DNA of 64,000 nucleotides from DATJKD01 sp963834855 (GTDB lineage: Bacteria; Pseudomonadota; Gammaproteobacteria; Steroidobacterales; Steroidobacteraceae), in contig CAWIDH010000003.1 in the NCBI GenBank assembly GCA_963834855.1, forward strand, positions 103,695 through 167,694, written 5' to 3'. Positions within the stretch are counted from its first letter, which is position 1, and the number at the start of each line of letters is the position of its first letter. Below, one piece after another: positions 49,070 through 57,203 of the stretch. A program made the position numbers and the translations under genes. The notes below the pieces were generated by a model. It had not been told where the DNA came from and did not search any database. It was given only the letters and a program-made list of their open reading frames with translations.

Positions 49070-49507
49070 TCAGCGGCCGGAAAGGGCGAGCGCATCCGTG
49101 GCAGTCACGATGCGGACGTCGCGGAAGACGCCGAGATCGAGTAGATCGCGATCGCCGGAGACGATGAGGTCGGCGCCGGCACCGAGCGCGGTTGCGAGCA
49201 CGACATCATCGTCGGGATCGCGGCTGATGGGCTCGGGTAATGATGCGGGTTCGACGATCTCGGCGAGGCGCGCGTAGTCCTGCACGAGGGCGGCGGCGGA
49301 GAGTCCTGCTGCCTGGGCGCGATGGACGAACTTCGGCCGGCCGATCACCTCGGCGAGCTCAGCCAGCAATGCGAGGCTCGTGCAAAGCATGAGAGTGCGC
49401 TGGCGGGCGAGGTTAAGGAGCTGTCGCGGGGGTCCTTGCCAGAGGAGCCCTGAGAGCGCGGTATTGGTGTCAGCGACGATCCGCACGGCGGGTGCGTCGC
49501 TCGGCAC
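49070..49507 (-). CDS. PIN-family toxin component (COG1569 type)
   Basis: 145 aa from GTG 49507 or 138 aa from GTG 49486. PIN acidic residues: VRIVADTNTALSGLLW, LLAELAEVIGRP, SRDPDDDVVLATAL, LIVSGDRDLLDLG. Putative RNA-cleaving toxin. Its 5' end overlaps the antitoxin gene by 38 bases. Confidence 0.83.
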   Translation of the reverse strand: MPSDAPAVRIVADTNTALSGLLWQGPPRQLLNLARQRTLMLCTSLALLAELAEVIGRPKFVHRAQAAGLSAAALVQDYARLAEIVEPASLPEPISRDPDDDVVLATALGAGADLIVSGDRDLLDLGVFRDVRIVTATDALALSGR

Positions 49508-49736
49508 GCGCGGCGTCGATCTCCGCCTGTACGTCCTCGGCGTTTAGGGGCGGGGCGTTCAAGGCATCGAGCTTCTCAAACGCTTCCCCCAGGCGCTTCG
49601 CGGCGTCATCGCGGGCTCGTTCTTCGCGTGCCTTAAGGAAGTCGACGAAGTCCTCTACCTCAGCGCGTCGCGCCGGCGGCAGAGCTTTCAACTTCTCGAG
49701 CAAGGCCTGTTCGGCCTGGGCGTTCATGAGCGTCAT
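49470..49736 (-). CDS. Antitoxin of the PIN pair
   Basis: 88-aa, highly charged helical protein (LEKLKALPPARRAEVEDFVD, then DDAAKRLGEAFEKLDAL). The LPPARRAEVEDFVDFLK segment is typical of short DUF2281/VapB-like antitoxins. No clear DNA-binding fold seen. Identified mainly by the overlap with the PIN gene. Confidence 0.65.
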   Translation of the reverse strand: MTLMNAQAEQALLEKLKALPPARRAEVEDFVDFLKAREERARDDAAKRLGEAFEKLDALNAPPLNAEDVQAEIDAARAERRTRRADRR

Positions 49737-49872
49737 CCTCCGAACTCAGCGGCTCGGGTTTGGTGTGGGCCTGCTTAGTCATACAGGACATGCTGATACT
49801 ATTCGATCCGTCCCGACGCGGCGACTTGGAGACTCAAGAACAGGGCTCTCGCCTAGGCGCGACAAGGAGGAG

Positions 49873-49954
49873 CGCCGCGGGCGGCGAACAGGTTCGCGAC
49901 CGTGGTCTTGCCGCTCGCGATGCCGCCGGTGAGGGCTACGCGATATGGGGACAT
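49873..49954 (-). repeat. Duplicate coaE 5' end without the rest of the gene (direct repeat 2)
   Basis: The complement starts ATGTCCCCATATCGCGTAGC and encodes SPYRVALTGGIASGKTTV, the CoaE start and P-loop, then stops matching after 82 bases at codon 27. Four mismatches to 45222-45303. It begins 6 bases after the stop codon of the PIN gene at 49961, on the pilD-proximal side where coaE would normally begin. Confidence 0.9.
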
Positions 49955-49960
49955 CCGAGG

Positions 49961-50368
49961 TCAGCCTGGCGATTCAAGGCGGGTCAGGAAGGCACTCAGG
50001 GAGACTATTTCGACACCTTTGAACGTGCCAAGCCGAAGCATCGCCTTGTCACCTGTGACGATCAGGTCCGCGTCGCCCTCTATCGCGCATTCGAGGATGC
50101 GGTTGTCGGGTTCGTCCTCCAGGACGGATAGCCGCCGGCGCGGCGAAACCTGCTCAGCGAGGTCGCTCAGGAACAGCGCCGCTCGGGCGAGCTCTTCCTT
50201 GTCGTGAGAGAAGCTGCGTCCGAGTGCACCGAGGATTTCGCCCAGGATGGGTTCCGGCAGGAGCGCAACATGATCGCCGGTCAGCGTCGCCGCGACCGCT
50301 GCGTCGGCACGGCCACCCGGGAGTGTCAGTGCGGAGACGTAGATGTTCGAGTCGAGAACGACCCGCAT
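49961..50368 (-). CDS. PIN-family toxin component
   Basis: 135 aa, MRVVLDSNIYVSALTLPGG at the start, EPILGEILGAL, EDEPDNRILECAIEGDADLI and TGDKAMLRLGTFKGVEIVS: the four-acid PIN active site is complete. ATG lies 9 bases after the RHH antitoxin gene, forming an intact two-gene module. Confidence 0.87.
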   Translation of the reverse strand: MRVVLDSNIYVSALTLPGGRADAAVAATLTGDHVALLPEPILGEILGALGRSFSHDKEELARAALFLSDLAEQVSPRRRLSVLEDEPDNRILECAIEGDADLIVTGDKAMLRLGTFKGVEIVSLSAFLTRLESPG

Positions 50369-50377
50369 GTCGGCGCG

Positions 50378-50635
50378 TCAATTCTTGCGCTTGAGGTAAC
50401 GCTCGAGCTGGCTTTCCGTCAGGACGCCCTTCTCTCGGGCGCGTTGCGACCAGTAGCTTTGCAGATCGCGGTACTCACCGCGCAGGCGCGACAGGCGGTA
50501 GGCACGCATGGCGTCCTGGACGACGGCGCTCAGGGTCTTGCCCTCCTCGCGAGCCGTTGCCATGGCGAAGCGAGCCAGGTCGGGAGGCAGAGAAATTGCC
50601 TTCTTGACCGCTCGGGCGGGGGTGTGGCGGGACAT
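50378..50635 (-). CDS. Ribbon-helix-helix antitoxin of the PIN pair
   Basis: 85 aa from ATG 50635. VKKAISLPPDLARFAMATAR followed by GKTLSAVVQDAMRAYRL is a typical RHH (CopG/Arc-like) DNA-binding domain. The C-terminal half (SQRAREKGVLTESQLERYLK) would clamp the toxin. The same frame is open far upstream, through the broken higA, but the ATG fits family length. Confidence 0.82.
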   Translation of the reverse strand: MSRHTPARAVKKAISLPPDLARFAMATAREEGKTLSAVVQDAMRAYRLSRLRGEYRDLQSYWSQRAREKGVLTESQLERYLKRKN

Positions 50636-50702
50636 GGGCTGCACCTCGGATTCGGTATGACTGAATACTACCGATCGACCGATCCGATGTCGAGTTGCCG
50701 TA

Positions 50703-51017
50703 TCAGAGAGCCGGCAGATACACGGCCGCGGCTGGATGCTGCGCTCGACCCGTCTTCCGATCTTCCGGCTCGCGATCTCGAGGTCGTACTGCGCCTGCAG
50801 GTTCTGCCAGACTCTGTGCAGTCGTCCCGAAATAGCGCGACAGGCGCAACGCCATCTCCGCGGTGACGGCGCGACGCCGACGCACGATCTCATTGATCGA
50901 TGTCACCGACACGTCCAGCTTCGTCGCGAGCTCATAGGAACCGAGCTTCAGCGGCTCCATGAAATCGTGGAGCAGAACGTCACCCGGGTGCACTGCTCGC
51001 AGCTTCTTTGTCGCCAT
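50703..51017 (-). pseudogene. higA antitoxin, frame-broken
   Basis: From ATG 51017, TKKLRAVHPGDVLLHDFMEP, the HTH SYELATKLDVSVTSINEIV and LRLSRYFGTTAQ read in one frame. The family continuation WQNLQAQYDLEIASRKIGRR is in the next frame. At least one, probably two, single-base breaks. Could be intact in the real genome. Confidence 0.7.
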
Positions 51018-51027
51018 CTCTCTCACG

Positions 51028-51293
51028 TCAAGGGTCTCGGCCGATGAGGCTTTCGAGCGGAATCTTCAGTTCCCGGTGCAACGTGCGGATCATGCGCAGC
51101 GACAGTGGCCGCTGGCGGTTGAGGACCTCGGATACGCGACCGCGGGGCCCGATGAAACGCTTCTAGATCGCGACGCGTCAACCCCATCTGCTCCATGCGG
51201 AAGCGGATCGCCTCGACCGGGTCGGGCTCGTCCGGAAATAGCGCGTCAGTCGCTACGCCACTCTGCCAGGGTCGCGAGGACGTCAGAGTTCAT
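51028..51293 (-). pseudogene. COG5499-type HTH antitoxin, frame-broken
   Basis: Reading across two one-base shifts (near 51250 and 51162) gives MNSDVLATLAEW, then ALFPDEPDPVEAIRFRMEQM, GLTRRDLEAF, GPRGRVSEVLNRQRPLSLRM and the end LIGRDP-stop. This is the pattern of HTH antitoxins that pair with COG4680 HigB toxins. It ends 11 bases before the higA start. Confidence 0.6.
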
Positions 51294-51379
51294 CCACCGC
51301 AGCGTGCCGGGCTCCGCGTCCATCAGGCTTCGCGGCGCAGGGCTGAGGTCAATGGTCCTTGCCGTCGATGGGCAGAATA

Positions 51380-51700
51380 TCACCGGATCTCCGCGTCGAT
51401 CGTGTCGTGATTGGCATGCGTCGCGTCACTTCCTCGAGTACTGACCAGTGGTAGTCGACGATCTCAACGTCGAACGCGTCTCCGTCCGTCCATGTTGAAC
51501 ACAGACGCGCCACTGCCCGTTGATGCGGATGCTGTATTGTCCCTTGCGCTCACCCTTGAGAGCCTCGAGCTGGTTTGACGGCGGTACCGTCAGATCGCGC
51601 AGGTCGGCGGCACGATGCCAGGCACTTCAGTTTCTCGCGAGCGCGCTGTTGAATACGCCCATCCAGACGCTTCACAAACGTCGCCCCGGAATATCGCGTT
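51380..51700 (-). pseudogene. Toxin remnants: higB body and tail of a second HigB-like toxin
   Basis: In mixed frames from about 51700: FVKRLDGRIQQRAREKL, then LRDLTVPPSNQLEALKGERK, YSIRINGQWRVC, and WTDGDAFDVEIVDYH (HigB, RelE fold). At the end, 51380-51421 encode THANHDTIDAEIR-stop, which resembles the C-terminus of COG4680-type toxins and directly precedes the COG5499 antitoxin. It looks like one toxin-antitoxin pair inserted within another, both now broken. Confidence 0.55.
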
Positions 51701-51824
51701 AGCCTCCTTGCTCCGGAAAGAACGGATCACGACAAGATATTGACGCGCTTCGTTATTAACGGCAAACGGTTAGAATGTCAGGCCGCAGCATATGATTGCC
51801 CGATCGCGAAGGCGCAGTCCCGTT

Positions 51825-52946
51825 TCAGTCCCCGAGGCCGGTGTACCGCAAGTAGCCCCCCATGATCTGCGGTCCCCACATCATCGCGACCCAGCCGGCG
51901 GCGGCGAGGTAGGGCCCGAAGGGCATCGGCTGGTGGCGATCGCGCCCGCGCAGCGCGATCAACACGAGGCCGACCACCGCGCCCGTGAACGCCGACAGCA
52001 GGATGATCAGCGGCAGCATCTGCCAGCCCATCCACGCGCCCAGGGCGCCCAGCAGCTTGAAGTCGCCGTAGCCCATGCCTTCCTTGCCCGTGACCAGCTT
52101 GAACGCCCAGTAGACGAGCCACAGCACGAGGTATCCCGCGACGGCGCCCGCAATCGCCGACACCGGATTGACCGGGATCGTGGGGCGCAGGTCCGGGTGC
52201 CAGGCGAGCGCGAGCAGCAGCCCCAGCCAGAGGAGGGGCAGGGTGATCGCGTCCGGCAGAAGCTGGTGATCGAGATCGATCACGGTGAGCGCGACGAGCG
52301 CCCAGGTGAGGAGCAGCGCCGCGAGCGTCTGCCAGTGCCAGCCGTAACGCCAGGCGACCGCCGCGGACAGGAGCGCCGTCGCGAGCTCGACGACCGGGTA
52401 GCGCAGCGAGATCCGCGCCCGGCAGTTGGCGCAGCGGCCACCGAGCACCAGGTAGCTCAGCACGGGAATGTTCTGGTGCCACTTGATGGGCGCGCCGCAA
52501 TGCGGGCAGGCGGAGCGCGGCACGACCAGGTTGTAGGGAGGGCTGGAGGCTGGAGGCTGGGGGCTGGAGGAAGAGAGGGAAGACGAGAGGGAAGAATCGG
52601 GGCCCGGGGCCGGGGGCTGGAGGCTGGAGGAAGAAAGGGAAGAAGAGTCGCTGGAGGCAGCGGACTCCGGGCTGGGGGAAGAGGAGGACGGCGGGAGGTC
52701 GCAGGCTGGAGGCTCGAGGTCAGAGGGAGAGAAGGCAGAAGAGGGGCCGGACGGTGGAGGCTGGAGGTCGGAGGAACAGGCGCCGTCGGCGAGCGTCTCG
52801 TGCGCCTGGGCGCGCCACTGCCGGTCGAGCATGATCGGCAGGCGGTGGATGACGACGTTGAGGAAGCTGCCGACCAGCAGGCTCAAGACGAACACCGTCG
52901 CGGTGAGGAGCGCGGGCGTGGTTGCGAAGTACTCGAACGTGGTCAT
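51825..52946 (-). CDS. pilD: Type IV prepilin peptidase/N-methylase with repeat-encoded insert
   Basis: Inner-membrane aspartic protease that cleaves and methylates prepilins. 373 aa against about 290 usual. N-terminal helix and the VGSFLNVVIHRLP methylase motif are at 14-38. Zinc cysteines CPHCG and CANCRA follow near 147-170. The two catalytic Asp are in VIDLDHQLLPD and MGYGDFKLLGA. Residues about 58-137 are a Ser/Pro-rich insert encoded by the family D repeat tract (52535-52775). It lies in the cytoplasmic region before the zinc motif and keeps frame. First of the pilD-pilC-pilB set, all on the minus strand. Confidence 0.93.
   Translation of the reverse strand: MTTFEYFATTPALLTATVFVLSLLVGSFLNVVIHRLPIMLDRQWRAQAHETLADGACSSDLQPPPSGPSSAFSPSDLEPPACDLPPSSSSPSPESAASSDSSSLSSSSLQPPAPGPDSSLSSSLSSSSPQPPASSPPYNLVVPRSACPHCGAPIKWHQNIPVLSYLVLGGRCANCRARISLRYPVVELATALLSAAVAWRYGWHWQTLAALLLTWALVALTVIDLDHQLLPDAITLPLLWLGLLLALAWHPDLRPTIPVNPVSAIAGAVAGYLVLWLVYWAFKLVTGKEGMGYGDFKLLGALGAWMGWQMLPLIILLSAFTGAVVGLVLIALRGRDRHQPMPFGPYLAAAGWVAMMWGPQIMGGYLRYTGLGD
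52535..52775. repeat. GGCTGGA heptamer tract inside pilD (family D, copy 5)
   Basis: About 240 bases of GGCTGGAGGCTGGAGGCTGG-type units mixed with purine-rich GAAGAGGGAAGA segments. On the coding strand it reads as CTCCAGCC/TCTTCC and translates to LQPPA and SSSL runs. The same units are intergenic at 4739, 31850, 33119 and 37228. Confidence 0.88.
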
Positions 52947-53052
52947 TTGCCAGGTAGTTTACTGGCCCCGCCGCCGCAGGCGCCCGACCGGTGCACAAAG
53001 GAAAACGCCGCGCATGGCGCGGCGTTCCCGGTAAACGAGCAGGAGCAATCCG

Positions 53053-54270
53053 TCAGATGACCGCGCCGAGCTTGAAGATCGGCAGGTACATGGCGATGAC
53101 CAGGCCGCCGACCAGCGTGCCGAGGATGACCATGATCAACGGCTCGAGCAGGCTCGAGAGGCCATCGACCGCGGCGTCGACGTCCGCCTCGTAGAAGTCC
53201 GCGACCTTGCTCGCCATCTCGTCCAGCGAGCCGGATTCCTCGCCGACCGCGATCATCTGCACGACCATGTTCGGGAAGAGCCCGGTGTTCTCCATGGCGC
53301 GCTGCATGCGCATGCCGGTCGAGATCTCGTCGCGCATCTTGAGCACGGCGTCCTGGTAGATGATGTTGCCCGTGGCGCCGGCGACCGACTTCATCGCCTC
53401 GACCAGCGGCACGCCGGCGCCGAACATCGTCGCGAGCGTGCGCGCGAAGCGCGCGATCGCCGCCTTGCGCAGGATCGGGCCGATCACGGGGATGCCCAGG
53501 GACATCTTGTCGATCCACTGCCGCATCGGGCGCGAGCGCTTGTAGAAGTACGCGAAGACGAAGCCGCCCACGACGACAAAGATCAGCAGCAGCCAGCCAT
53601 GGTTCTGCATCCAGCGCGACATGTCGATCACCATCTGCGTGAACGCCGGCAGGGCGGCGCCAAAGCCCTCGAACAGGCTCTCGAACTGCGGGATCACGAA
53701 CAGCAGCAGGATCACCGTCACGATGACGGCGACCGCAAGCACGGCGGCCGGGTAGAAGAGGGCCTTCTTGATCTTCTTCTTCAGCGCCTCGGTCTTCTCC
53801 TGGTAGGTCGCGATCTTGTCGAGCACGGTCTCGAGCGCACCCGCGTGCTCGCCGGCCTCGACCAGGTTGACGTAGAGGTCGTTGAAGTACAGCGGATGCT
53901 TGGCGAGCGCGACGTTGAGCGCGTTGCCGGTCTCGATGTCCGTCTTGATGGAGAGCACGAGCTTCTGCATCGCCGGCTTGTCGTGCCCGACGCCGATGAT
54001 CTCGAAGGCCTGCACCATCGGGATACCGGCCGTGAGCATGGTGGCGAGCTGGCGGCTGAAGAGCGCGATGTCCTCGGCCTTGACCTTGCCGCCGCTCTTG
54101 AAGAGGTGCCGTTCCTTGCGGACCTTCTTGACGGCGATGCCCTGCCGGCGCAGGTCGATGCGCAGCTCGGTCTCGTCCTTCGCGAGGCCGCGACCCTTGA
54201 TGCGATTGCCCTTCCGGTCCTTGCCCTCCCAGAGAAAGGGGAACTGCTTGCCTGCAATTGCCTGAGCCAT
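53053..54270 (-). CDS. pilC: Type IV pilus inner-membrane platform protein PilC
   Basis: Platform on which PilB drives pilin assembly. 405 aa with two T2SSF/GspF repeats (each about 120 residues, LFSRQLATMLTAGIPMVQAF and RFARTLATMFGAGVPLVEAM) and three membrane helices, including AVLAVAVIVTVILLLFVIP and the C-terminal LIMVILGTLVGGLVIAMYLP. Shine-Dalgarno GGGAGA precedes ATG 54270. Confidence 0.96.
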   Translation of the reverse strand: MAQAIAGKQFPFLWEGKDRKGNRIKGRGLAKDETELRIDLRRQGIAVKKVRKERHLFKSGGKVKAEDIALFSRQLATMLTAGIPMVQAFEIIGVGHDKPAMQKLVLSIKTDIETGNALNVALAKHPLYFNDLYVNLVEAGEHAGALETVLDKIATYQEKTEALKKKIKKALFYPAAVLAVAVIVTVILLLFVIPQFESLFEGFGAALPAFTQMVIDMSRWMQNHGWLLLIFVVVGGFVFAYFYKRSRPMRQWIDKMSLGIPVIGPILRKAAIARFARTLATMFGAGVPLVEAMKSVAGATGNIIYQDAVLKMRDEISTGMRMQRAMENTGLFPNMVVQMIAVGEESGSLDEMASKVADFYEADVDAAVDGLSSLLEPLIMVILGTLVGGLVIAMYLPIFKLGAVI

Positions 54271-54326
54271 GTGTCTCCCGCCCTGTCGTCACTGTCCGCC
54301 CGTCACCGGGCGCGCTCGCGTCAAGA

Positions 54327-56100
54327 TCAATCCACCGTCACGCGGTTGATTTCATCGAGGCTCGTCACGCCGGTGCGGATCTTGTTCAATCCCGACTGCC
54401 GCAGGTTCCAGACGCCTTCCTGCGCCGCCTGCTCGGCAATCGTGATCGCGCTGCCGCCCTCCATGATGATCCGGCCGATCTCCTCGGTGACCGGCATGAC
54501 CTCGTAGATGCCAACCCGGCCCTTATACCCGTCCGTGCATTGCGTGCAACCCACGGGTCCGAAAATCTGGAGGCCATTCGCGATTTCATCCGTCCTCGAA
54601 GCCCTCCTTCAGCAGGGCTTCGGCGGGGATCTTGAGCGCGGTTTTACAATTGTTGCACAGCCGCCGCGCGAGCCGCTGCGCGATGATCAGGCTCACCGAG
54701 GTCGCGATCGCGTAGGGCTTCACACCCATGTCCATGAGGCGGGTGAGCGTCTTGGGTGCGTCGTTCGTATGCAGCGTCGACAGCACGAGGTGGCCGGTCT
54801 GCGCCGCCTTGAGCGCGATCTCGGCGGTCTCGAGGTCGCGTACCTCGCCGACCATGATGATGTCGGGGTCCTGCCGCAGGAAGGCGCGCAAGGCACCCGC
54901 GAAGGTGAGCCCCACCTTCGGGTTGATGTTCACCTGGTTGACGCCGGTCAGCATGATCTCGACCGGGTCCTCCGCGGTCGAGATGTTGCTGTCCTCGGTG
55001 TTCAGGATATTCAGCCCCGTATAGAGCGACACCGTCTTGCCGCTGCCGGTCGGGCCCGTCACCAGGATCATCCCGTGCGGACGACTGAGCGCCTGGAGGT
55101 ACAGCTCCTTCTGGAAGGTCTCGTACCCCAGCGCATCGATGCCCAGCATCGCGCTCGAGGGGTCGAGGATACGCATCACGACCTTTTCGCCGAACAGCGT
55201 CGGGCAGGTGCTGACGCGGAAGTCGATCGCCCGGTTCTTCGAGATCTTCATCTTGATGCGGCCGTCCTGGGGGACGCGCCGCTCGGCGATGTCGAGCCGG
55301 GACATGACCTTGAGCCGGGCCGCGAGCTTGCCGGCGAGGACGACCGGCGGCGCGGCGACCTCCTTCAGCACGCCGTCCAGGCGCAGGCGGATGCGGTAGA
55401 TGCGCTCATAGGGCTCGAAATGGATGTCCGAGGCCCCGCGCCGGATGGCATCCAGCATCACCCGGTTGACGAAGCGGACGATGGGCGCATCGTCGACGTC
55501 GGCGCCCTCGCCGATATCGGCCGCTATGGCCTCCTCGCCCGCCTGGATGTCGAGGTCTTCCATCTCGAAGTCTTGGCGCGCGAGCTCGGGCATCGCGGTG
55601 TCGACCTGCTCGAGCGTCTTGGTGACGAGCTCGGCGAGCTTGTCCTCCTCGACGACGATCGCCTCGACGGAATAGCCCGTGGCGAACTTGACCTCGTCCA
55701 GGGAGTGGAGGTTCGTGGGGTCGGACACCGCCACGAACAGCCGCTTGCCGCGCTTGACCAGGGGCAGGACGCGGTGCTTGCGCAGGATCTTCTCGCTCAC
55801 CAGCCGGACGATCTCGAGGTCGGGCTGGATGGCGTCCAGGTCCATGAGCGGGACGCCGAATTCCTGCGAGGCGCTGATCGCGATCTCGCGCGGGTCGGCG
55901 ACGTTGTGCTCGACGAGGTAGCTGACGACCGCGACGCGCCGCTCCTTGGCCGTGGCGATCGCCTCCAGCATGGCGGCCTCGGTGACCAGCCCGTCCGCGA
56001 CCAGCCGTTGGGGCAGCCCCTGCAAGGCCTGGCGAAGCGAGGGCGTGGCGGCGGCGTAGTCGTTCACGGCGAGGGCATCGGCGGCTCTGTTTCGGGCCAT
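54327..56100 (-). CDS. pilB: Type IV pilus assembly ATPase PilB (frame break near 54588)
   Basis: Hexameric motor that extends the pilus. N-terminal MshEN-type domain, then Walker A GPTGSGKTVSLY, the Asp box, Walker B DPDIIMVGEVRDLETAE and the His box TGHLVLSTLHTNDAPKTL. Zinc cysteines are in RRLCNNCKTAL and GCTQCTDGYKGR. The main frame stops at KEGFEDG. One extra G near 54588 separates it from DEIANGLQIFGPVG and the normal C-terminus ending at 54327. Expected about 590 aa. Confidence 0.93.
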
Positions 56101-56245
56101 CTGGGCGAGTTCGTTATCCTAACCGGAGGGCGGAGTCAATTGTTAAATCGGCCGGAATTGTCCGCCAGAGGCCGGCCTGGGGAACAGGACGCCCGTCACG
56201 CCTCGCGAGCGCCGGGTGTCGGTCCCGCGAGGACTCAGGCGCCGG

Positions 56246-56276
56246 AAAAAAGAGCCCCCGCACGAGGCGGGGGCTC
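56246..56276 (-). terminator. Rho-independent terminator after pilA
   Basis: On the minus strand, a 10-bp GC stem (GAGCCCCCGC / GCGGGGGCTC, five-base loop, 56252-56276) is followed by six T (56246-56251). It lies about 145 bases beyond the pilA stop and separates pilA from pilB. Confidence 0.85.
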
Positions 56277-56421
56277 CAGTTGCGACCCCGGGCCGGACCC
56301 GAGGTCCGCGCTCATCTACGATCAGCGGCAGACGCCGGAAGGTACTTGTTAGCGACCGTCGTCGCGAGCCGTGCCGGTGGCGCTCGTGCGCCACCGACCC
56401 AGCCCGACGGATTCGCGAGCG

Positions 56422-56826
56422 CTAGCCGCACCTCCAGATCACGTCTCCGTTGGCGCTGGCGCCCGGCTGCAGGCCGACGTTCTTGCCCAGCAGGTTCTTG
56501 TATTGGCCTCGTTACCGTAGGTGACCGTAATGCCACCGTCGGCGATGGTGATCGACGTGACGTACTTGCCCTCGATGTCGGTCGCAGAGCCGATACCCGC
56601 TGCGAATTGTTGGCGGGCCAGGCGCCACGGTTCGCATAGAACTCCGCGACCGACGGCCTTGGCAGCCGAGGCCATCGCCAGACCTTCGGAGGCCTGCGTG
56701 CGGACCAGGTAGTCCTGATACGCCGGGATCGCGAGTGCGGCCAGGATGCCGATAATCGCGATGACGATCATCAGTTCGATCAGGGTGAAACCCTTCTGAA
56801 CTGTCCTTGCTGATGTTCTTCAACAT
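56422..56826 (-). CDS. pilA: Type IV major pilin PilA (multiple frame breaks)
   Basis: Structural pilin. Across frames it reads MLKNISK, GFTLIELMIVIAIIGILAAL with the prepilin cleavage Gly and Glu5, then AIPAYQDYLVRTQASEGLAM, AVAEFYANRGAWPANN, GIGSATDIEGKYVTSITIAD and the end KNLLGKNVGLQPGASANGDV...WRCG-stop at 56422. At least four single-base breaks in 400 bases (near 56800, 56660, 56605 and 56500). AAGGAG lies 9 bases before ATG 56826. A sigma-54 promoter lies upstream and a strong terminator downstream, so it is a single-gene unit. The protein frame content is intact apart from indels. Confidence 0.85.
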
Positions 56827-56888
56827 TCAAATACTCCTTCTAGAGACTCACGAGACACAGCGGCACCGCGTGCCAGCGGGGGAATCGA

Positions 56889-56904
56889 AGCAAGCGGCGT
56901 GCCA
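56889..56904 (-). promoter_or_regulatory. Sigma-54 promoter of pilA
   Basis: TGGCACGCCGCTTGCT on the minus strand matches the -24/-12 consensus TGGCACG-N4-TTGC(A/T) at every fixed position. Predicted start near 56878, leaving a leader of about 50 bases. pilA is RpoN/PilSR-controlled in Pseudomonas, and rpoN itself is at 1-1283. The stretch from here to 57203 holds no gene I can see. Confidence 0.9.
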
Positions 56905-57203
56905 GTACTGGCCGATAGCCCAAGCCATTGTTCTGAAAGGAGAGTTTCTGCGACGTCGTCGATCGACGCCGGCGCAGCGGACTCGGCTGACGCGAAGTGT
57001 CAGCGACTGACAATTCCTGTCGACGCGGTCGAGCTTCAGAGCTCGAGGCTCTTGCTGCCGTAGCGACGGCGCGAGCCTGAGTCGTCGGATCGCAAGGCGC
57101 CGGCGCGAAGAGTCTGTGAGGACATTCACGACGGCAAACAGCACAATATGACGTAATACGCGCCACCGGCCGCGCGCGGTCCAGCACACATTCTCATCCG
57201 AGT

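Noticed and set aside
50378..51017. HigA fused to the RHH antitoxin in one open frame
   Set aside because: The continuous frame arises from a one-base break in higA; each part has its own start and family length.
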